From assembly GCA_026874595.1 (NCBI GenBank), contig CM049306.1, positions 52,980,019 to 53,044,018 on the forward strand: a stretch of DNA of 64,000 bases. Direction: 5' to 3'. This document shows positions 57,576-64,000 of this stretch, piece by piece. The number at the start of each line of letters is the position of its first letter. Position 1 is the stretch's first letter. The notes under the pieces were generated by a model. The model was not told the DNA's origin, did not search any database, and saw only the letters and a program-made list of their open reading frames with translations. Source of the DNA: Sipunculus nudus (taxonomy: Eukaryota > Annelida > Sipuncula > Golfingiida > Sipunculidae). Position numbers and translations under genes: made by a program.

Positions 57576-60500
57576 CTTCTCTTCTCTAATTACCTTTTTC
57601 ACTTTCAGTCATATTTACATATTCTTCTGAGCCATTAGCACCTTATTATCTAGCAAATGTTATGAGAGCATGGCAACAAAGCAACTTGAAATGTTTCAAA
57701 TGTAGTAAAATTTCTTACATTTTTGTTACACATACCAGGAATTTATCTTTGGTTTAAAAATATTCTTTAATGATGTTTTCATGTTCCAAAAAAGTTTTTG
57801 TTCTCCAGGTCCTCCTTATCTGATTATAAAAAAATATGTTAAAGAAATATGGGTACTCTCAGGGTATAAAGTATATTGTTACAATCATGGGCTAAAACTA
57901 TATGTATTAAATTCTCAGGCACTGTTACTAATATTTAACTTAAGAAAATTCACCATTTTATTTTCACTGTACAGCCACCAAGTCCAGAGATTTAATTATC
58001 AGAGGAATGAACTTGGAGGTTACAGATTTATCTGTCCAGATGGGTCAGATGTGTTGGGGCCGAAGTTTTTCTCCATGGGGAGTCATGGTTGTCCCTGGGT
58101 AACTGATGAAAATACCTCCATGGAAAATAAATTTCTTCTGATCAGTCACAGCTGTCGCAGTCTGGTCTCACACACCCAGAAAGGCTCTTTGTTGAATGGG
58201 GCTTTGGGGTAATTTACATGGGAAATCATACAAATACAATGATTAAATAAAAGGTCAGGAAATTTACTGATAAATTGTGATGTAAATTTTCCAGACAGGC
58301 GACAACAAGGATAAACACAGCACGGCTAAATGAGTCTGCCAGACAACTCATTCTGTGCTACATATGAAACTAAATTAATTCTCTCTCTGGTTTATGCCAT
58401 TTAAATCCAAAACAGGAACTGACATTTAATTTCAGAGTCCCTTGTTTGATTAATATTCCATCATTTGCATTACTTAATTTAATTTTACCAACCTGATTAT
58501 TTCATAACCATTATATTTCCATTGCTACTTCTTTTTTCTTTTTCAAGAATGGTAAATAAACCATAATATTGTGTATATTTAATTACCAGTGGTTCATCCG
58601 GGAAAAAGACATAATTATCATTTGATAATGATTACAAAATGATGAATAAACTGTGATTACAAAAATAGATTAAATAAATAGATTGAATGCTTTGTGGCAG
58701 AAACCCATGTGTATGACAATTATATTTCTTTTAAGAAATATTAAACCATGAATTTGAACTGATTAAAAGATAAACAACAAACTGTCTGAATATATACCAT
58801 GCATCTCCACCTTAACTTTGAATATACAACTATTCTTAATGTATGCATTAAAGCATGCATTACATTAAATGAATTTAAAATTTGTGGCTTTGATGGATGA
58901 ATGTAAGAAATCAAGAATGTTTCATTTAGGGACGGTGAAACATACAAGCAGCAAGGTCCTAATTTAGGAGGAGTGAAAATTGCATTATGTTGCAACATGA
59001 AAATATTCAAAGAGGAACTTCACTGCAGTTGTTTGTATAGAACTTTCCACTTTTTTTCTACAGACCAATATTCTTTGATTATAACCTCACAGGCTTGTCT
59101 TCTTCAAAGGACTTTTCATCTTTGACTGCATGTGAAGAATTTAAATATTCATATCTGCCTCAGCTTCTCTTATGTACCATGTGACAGAAGTCACACGTGA
59201 AAAACAAGGTGCGATAAATAAATTTGTATTTTTGCTGCATTATGACAACAATGGGATCCTCAGCTGTGTTCCTTTAAAGGGAGAAAAGCTTAAAACCTAC
59301 CATGGCAGTGAGCATTAAAAATAACATGTGATAAATAATAAACAATATCTGGAAGAGGTCGCAGTTGAGGTGCAGAGGAAATTAAAATTTGATCCGAGTA
59401 CATCAATGGTAAAATGAACAGGAGATTAAAAGTCAGTAAAGTCAGATTGATTTCATTTTTTGAAACCATGTCATAATCAATAAAAAATTCATCTTATTTT
59501 AAACACTTAATTATTAAAAACTCTGATTTGAGATGATATCTACCCTTAATTTAAGATTTTGACACTTTTTACACATCAATTTCAATTAATTATGCTTGGC
59601 TTCCATATGTTGAAAAGTCATTTACTGATGAGACAAATATTTTTACACATTTCAATCTAATCTCTCACATGAGATATACCATTGTTAATCAGTTTAATTA
59701 ATATTTTTTGCTTCTATCAATTTCAGCTGCTAGCAATTTAAATTTCTCCCAAGTTTTTGCTATATGAACATTTATTTTTTGCATTCCAATTATAATTCTG
59801 CCATAGGATATTTCTTCACAAGATTTAATTCATTAATTCTCTGAAACCTGTCAACTGAACTCTGCTACCATACATGATGAAACTATGAAAGTCATTAAAA
59901 CTTTGCCACTTTCTGATTTAACTTTTTTGACAATGTGACATATTACATATTTTACAATGAACACTCTTGAATCAATTGAGAATTCTGATATAAACTATAG
60001 CTTATTGCCATGTGGTGCAAACTTATCAAATTGAAAACAACTTTTGCACTTGTTGAATTAAAAGGACTCTATCACATCTTATTTTTATTTACCAGAATCT
60101 GTTATGGTAATCTGATCTTTTGTAAATAGGAATTTCACATTTTATAAATGACGAAGCCCATTTGTTGCAATCATTTTAGTAGAACACATACTTGTACATA
60201 ATATAAGAATCAAGGCCAAAGTTAAAAACTTAGTCTAACCATTACAAATTAAAACCCCTTGAAGTTATCTGAATGTATCAGTAACCTATGCAGAGAAAGG
60301 TTTGATGTATGTCTTTGTTCTGGTATTTGTTTCATAAGACATGACATAGGTATACCAGTAATTACAGGAAATGGGATTGTGAACTACTGTCAATGGACTC
60401 TCAGCGAAATACAAAAGGGAAACATGGTAATTTTTTACCACTCTTATGAGCAAATGTCAAGGAATACATGTCTGAGGAAATATTAGCAAGAAACAATTGT

Positions 60501-60840
60501 TACAAAAATGTAATATGAGCAGTTTTCTAGTGTGACTGGACTGTTATTATTAAGTAATATATAATGTACTATTAGCTGTACAACTGTGTGGATTATGCTT
60601 GACATTTTCTGATGTAATGGTTATTGAACTTTCTTGTGCCACCTTATTTGGGTCAGAGTGGATGCTGAAGGTCATGAAATAAAAGATCTTTAATAACAAA
60701 AACAATGTTTAAACTGTCATAACCATTAATAAATAATGAGGATAACAAATTACCAGGTAAATAAGCATGAAAAGAGTAATATACATATACCGGCTAGATT
60801 GTTAAAGATAGAAAAGTATAAACTAGTGGCCCATTGGCCA
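57576..60840. other. No gene seen; longest non-repeat frame at 57.8-58.2 kb
   Basis: A plus-strand frame of 143 codons (57781-58212) includes a denser part from about 57960 (VQRFNYQRNELGGYRFICPD...GPKFFSMGSHGCPWVTDENT) after a CACTGTACAG acceptor-like site. No domain is recognised and no donor is convincing. The remainder to 60840 is AT-rich, with no repeat family recognised. Confidence 0.4.
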
Positions 60841-62386
60841 TTTCACTCAGCTGAATTCAAGGAATGTTGAACAATGAGCAAAATGACTGCCAGAGTGCAA
60901 ACAAATCATGAATTTTGTGAAGATACCTTAGAAATGGGTTTCAGTGGGCTTTTGGACAGATGACAACTTCATTTGAAGGTCTCATAAATAGAAAGAAAAA
61001 TGCGTAAAAATTTTAAAAAATACAGTAGTGCCACCAGTCTGCAGGAACTGATGGAACACTCCATGAACAATATATATCCCAAGAATCATGGCTATCAAGG
61101 CATTAGTTATTCAGATACTGCAGCTTTTGTTTGTATCAAATTTTTAATTATTCTTGGGGGTAGTTATGAGCCCTATAGCTCAGAGGATATGGGTAACAGA
61201 GACCTAATTTCAGATTTCCTTGAAGACTTTTCATGGACCTACCTAGATGTCAAGTATGAAGAATCTAGGTCAAGTGGTTACGATTTGTGCCCTGGTACAA
61301 GATGAGGCTTTATTTGAAAGTTTCAAAAAGAGAAAAAATGCATACAAATTAAAAAAATATATAGGTGGCGCCAACAGTCTGCAGGAACTGATGAAACATA
61401 AATGATCAATGTGCATGCAAAACAATCATGGCCATCAGTACATTAGTTATTAAGATACTGCAGCTTTTGTATCAAATTTTTAATTATTCTCAGGGGTACT
61501 TATGAGCCCCATAGCTCGGAGGAAATGGGTAACAGAGACCTAATTTCAGGTATCCACAAAGACTTTTCATGGACCTTCCTTGATGTCAAGTTAAAAGATT
61601 CCAGGTCCAGAGGTTACGATTTGTACCCTGTTAACAGATGACAGCTTCTTTGAAAGTCTCAAAAATAAAGAAAAAAATTCGTTAAAATTGGAAAAAATAC
61701 AAGTTGCGCCACCAGTTTGCAGGAACTACTGGAACACTCCATGATCAATATGCCTGCAAAGAATCATGGTGATCAATGCCGTAGATATTCAGATACTTGA
61801 GTTTTTGTATCAAATCTTGCATTATTCTGGGGGGGGGGTACTTAGGAGCCCCATAGCTCAAAGGATATTGGTAACAGAGACCTAATTTCAGGTTTTCAAG
61901 GAGATTTTTCATGGACCTCCCTGGATATTAAGTTTAAAGATTCCAGATCCTGTGGTTACGATTTGTGCCCTGTAAACAGATGACAGTTTCATAGCAGGTC
62001 TGAAAAAAAGAGAAAAAAATTCGTAAAAAAATGAAAAAAATACAGGTGGCACCACCAGTCTGCAGGAAGTGATGGAACATCCCATGATCAATATTCATGG
62101 TGATCAATGCAGTAGTTATTCAGATACTTGAGCTTTTTTATCAAATTTTGCATTATTCTGGGGGGGGGGGTACTTTGGAGCCCCATAGCTCTAAGGATAT
62201 GGGTAACAGAGACCTAATTTCAGGTTTCCAAGGAGATTTTTCATGGACCTCCCTGGATGTCAAGTGAGAAGATTCCAGGTCCAGTAGTTATGATCTGTGC
62301 CCTGTTAACGGACGGCCGGACGGCCAGACTCTCGGACAGACAGGGATTGCTATAGCTCAGATGACTTTCAGTCAGCTGAGCTAAAA
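60841..62386 (+). mobile_element. Tandem-core element, 340-bp units, copy 2 (complete-looking)
   Basis: The 5' end TTTCACTCAGCTGA (60841) is the inverse of the 3' end TCAGCTGAGCTAAAA (62372-62386), allowing one gap. The core has just over four units of 337-342 bp, with GGTGGCRCCACC-type palindromes near 61025, 61364, 61702 and 62045, each followed by AGTCTGCAGGAACT. G runs inside the units vary from 4 to 11. The end has GACGGCCGGACGGCCAGAC and the hairpin TAGCTCAGATGACT...AGTCAGCTGAGCTA. There is no coding capacity. It is the most complete example of the design and the best type copy for the family. Confidence 0.82.
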
Positions 62387-62469
62387 AGGAGAGAACTAGA
62401 AAACAAAAGCGATAGGAAGTTGGAAAAATTTATCCATGAGGAAATTGTCCAGAAACCTGGTTGATAATG

Positions 62470-62775
62470 ACACGTCTTTGCATCTCATACTAAAATGTCA
62501 AACATATATGACCTTGGTAAAATTATTTCACCTTGACACATGATGTAGCATAAAAATAAGTATGGACATAAGAAGGGTGGTTAAGAATGTCCAGGGAAAC
62601 AAAGGTTGACCATTACACAGGTGTCTGTAGTTGCATATTACAATCTAGCTCTAATCAACAAGTCAAATATATTTAACCTTTGACAAAGATCATTTGACCT
62701 TCACTCATGATATTGCACTATAAGGAATAAAATGAAAGCAAAGAGGAAGTTACGGAATGTCCCAGGAAAATAAAC
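62470..62775 (+). repeat. Two diverged tandem units of about 165-180 bp
   Basis: CAAACATATATGACCTTGGT...CACCTTGACACATGATGTAGCA...AATGTCCAGGGAAA recurs as CAAATATATTTAACCTTTGA...GACCTTCACTCATGATATTGCA...AATGTCCCAGGAAA. The TGACCTT words resemble other mollusc-like repeats, and no other copy is in the window. Confidence 0.6.
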
Positions 62776-63513
62776 AAGAGAGGATTGTTAACAAATGACA
62801 TCCCTATGAACAAACACTGCATATCCCTGTCACAATAAATCAATCCGGTGAATTATAAATGAGCACAAGGCCCAACTCATTGAACTGTCAGGGTCTTCTA
62901 GAACCGAAGCAATTTGATACCATTGTAAGTGGCAGTGTCATTGCCCTGACTGTTACTAATGATGAGTAATACTGTCACTACAAGAAAGCTTGGAAGAGAT
63001 TAACAGGACTAAGCATACAATGGTTGAGACTGTTATTAACTGTGATTATTAATTCATCATTTAAGACAACACAATGTGTTCCAGGCAACAGAGATAATTT
63101 GATCACTACTTTTTATTTTAATTTAAAACCTTAGTTTATTCCGAGCGCAGAATGCATGTTTTGTCAAGACACCAAACTGTGAACCATTTCTGACTTAATT
63201 GGGACTTAATATAATTACAATTAATTATAAAAAGGTTTGCATGATTATCATAAAAAGGTTTCAATGGTTAACTCATGACAGTTTTAATTAAATATGCAAA
63301 TTAACCTTTTACAAATCCTCATTTTAACTATGCATTGAAAATCAGACATAAATGATGATTTGCTTGGTCAGCAGATTTCTAAGGTATTCAGAAATTGCAT
63401 TTTACCAGAAAATTTAAGGAATATGACCTTTAATTCTATATGATAACTATCATGAAATCAGAATTATTTTTATTTAGTGGTTGGAAATACACCTTAAATT
63501 AATCTTCAAATTA
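62776..63513. other. AT-rich, no gene seen
   Basis: Nothing recognised. Confidence 0.5.
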
Positions 63514-63690
63514 CAGTGGCACCTGTCTGAAAGACCATCTGTCTAATAAGACCACCCGTCTATTAAGACCATCCCTGAGTGAAATTAATTCCATCACGTT
63601 GATTTTAATTGACCTGTCTAATAAGATCAGCTGTAAATTAAGACCCCTTTTGGCCAGTTTCATGAGTGTTCTTATTTCACAGGTTTCAGC
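63514..63690 (+). mobile_element. MITE remnant, GTCTAATAAGACCAC family
   Basis: It starts CAGTGGCACCTGTCTGAAAG directly after TA, repeats CTGTCTAATAAGACCA-type words internally, and ends near TTCACAGGTTTCAG, which is a weak inverse of the start. It shares GTAAATTAAGACCCCTTTTGG-type sequence with the minus-strand copy at 24839-24987. Ends resemble pogo/Tigger-like termini; no enzyme is encoded. Confidence 0.6.
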
Positions 63691-64000
63691 TTGGTTTGTA
63701 ACTTGTATACATGATAAAGAAGGGTGATAAAACGAAGATCTATGTCTTCAAGTGTACCACCTCTTTGAAATATGTTACCTTATGTGACAGTTAAAACATA
63801 CATGTATTTAAAAACATAAACAAAAAAGTAACATTTAAATGAAAACACTGTATGTGGTCCCCTTAAACTTCAGATAATTAAGAAATCTGTAGTTATATGC
63901 AAGTAGCTCCAGCCCCTGAGCTCACTGTATTGCACATTGCCAGTCCCTATGTCTAAACTGGTGAAATAATGGCAAAACTTTGTGAAGTACAGGTTATCTT
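63691..64000. other. No gene seen
   Basis: AT-rich to the window edge, nothing recognised. Confidence 0.5.

Noticed and set aside
57781-58212. 143-codon plus-strand frame as a confident gene
   Set aside because: It is the longest non-repeat frame, but it starts in AT-rich sequence and shows no recognisable domain or convincing donor. It is described only as an open stretch.

Overview
This is AT-rich animal DNA, most likely intergenic or deep-intronic. No complete protein-coding gene, rRNA or intact tRNA is visible in 64 kb. The best organism guess is a mollusc, probably a bivalve. The guess rests on interspersed elements that end in GACGG/GACA microsatellites followed by a tail of the type CTATAGCTCAGATGACTT...AGTCAGCTGAGCTAAAA, or by ATAAGCTCACAGGTTCGCTAA, which I associate from memory with molluscan genomes. 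Long G runs, TC and TA microsatellites and abundant minisatellites also rule out a prokaryote.

Layout. 0-15 kb is mostly single-copy AT-rich sequence with one about 1 kb interspersed repeat (1150-2177), a small MITE (4287-4418) and a few denser, mixed-composition blocks. 15.8-17.2 kb is a 32-bp minisatellite split by a complete non-autonomous hAT-type transposon (16263-17066) with an 8-bp target duplication. 18.1-20.9 kb is a composite interspersed element whose sister copy lies at 50.5-53.2 kb; a third relative fills 34.0-36.7 kb. 22-34 kb carries a 48-bp triplication, a 0.43-kb foldback element, a degraded tRNA-like sequence, and two oppositely oriented copies of one 0.5-kb terminal-inverted-repeat element. 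37-43 kb holds a 200-bp TC tract, a tandem array of about 340-bp units, an 84-bp minisatellite bounded by a 20-bp direct repeat, the second copy of the 1-kb repeat, and another terminal-inverted-repeat element (42586-43136). 44.4-45.7 kb is a GC-richer block with one possible exon. 46-49 kb has 21-bp and 34-bp minisatellites. 55.1-57.6 kb is a 2.5-kb, 33-bp minisatellite with a 566-bp higher-order duplication. 60.8-62.4 kb is a complete-looking tandem-core element with matching ends, the relative of 38.7-39.9 kb.

The most coherent system is a set of non-autonomous elements sharing one design: short subterminal inverted repeats, a core of tandem units carrying the palindrome GGTGGCGCCACC, a GACGG/GACA microsatellite, and a hairpin-like 3' end followed by CTAA. 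This resembles Helentron-associated interspersed elements (rolling-circle, non-autonomous), an assignment by architecture only. Every recognisable copy points the same way. Several appear to be chains with two or three successive 3' termini.

Most open reading frames here are accidental, several created by minisatellites whose period is a multiple of three. Two minus-strand exon candidates (44450-44606 and 53427-53660) and several dense blocks that could be conserved regulatory DNA are listed with low confidence because conservation cannot be tested from the sequence alone.
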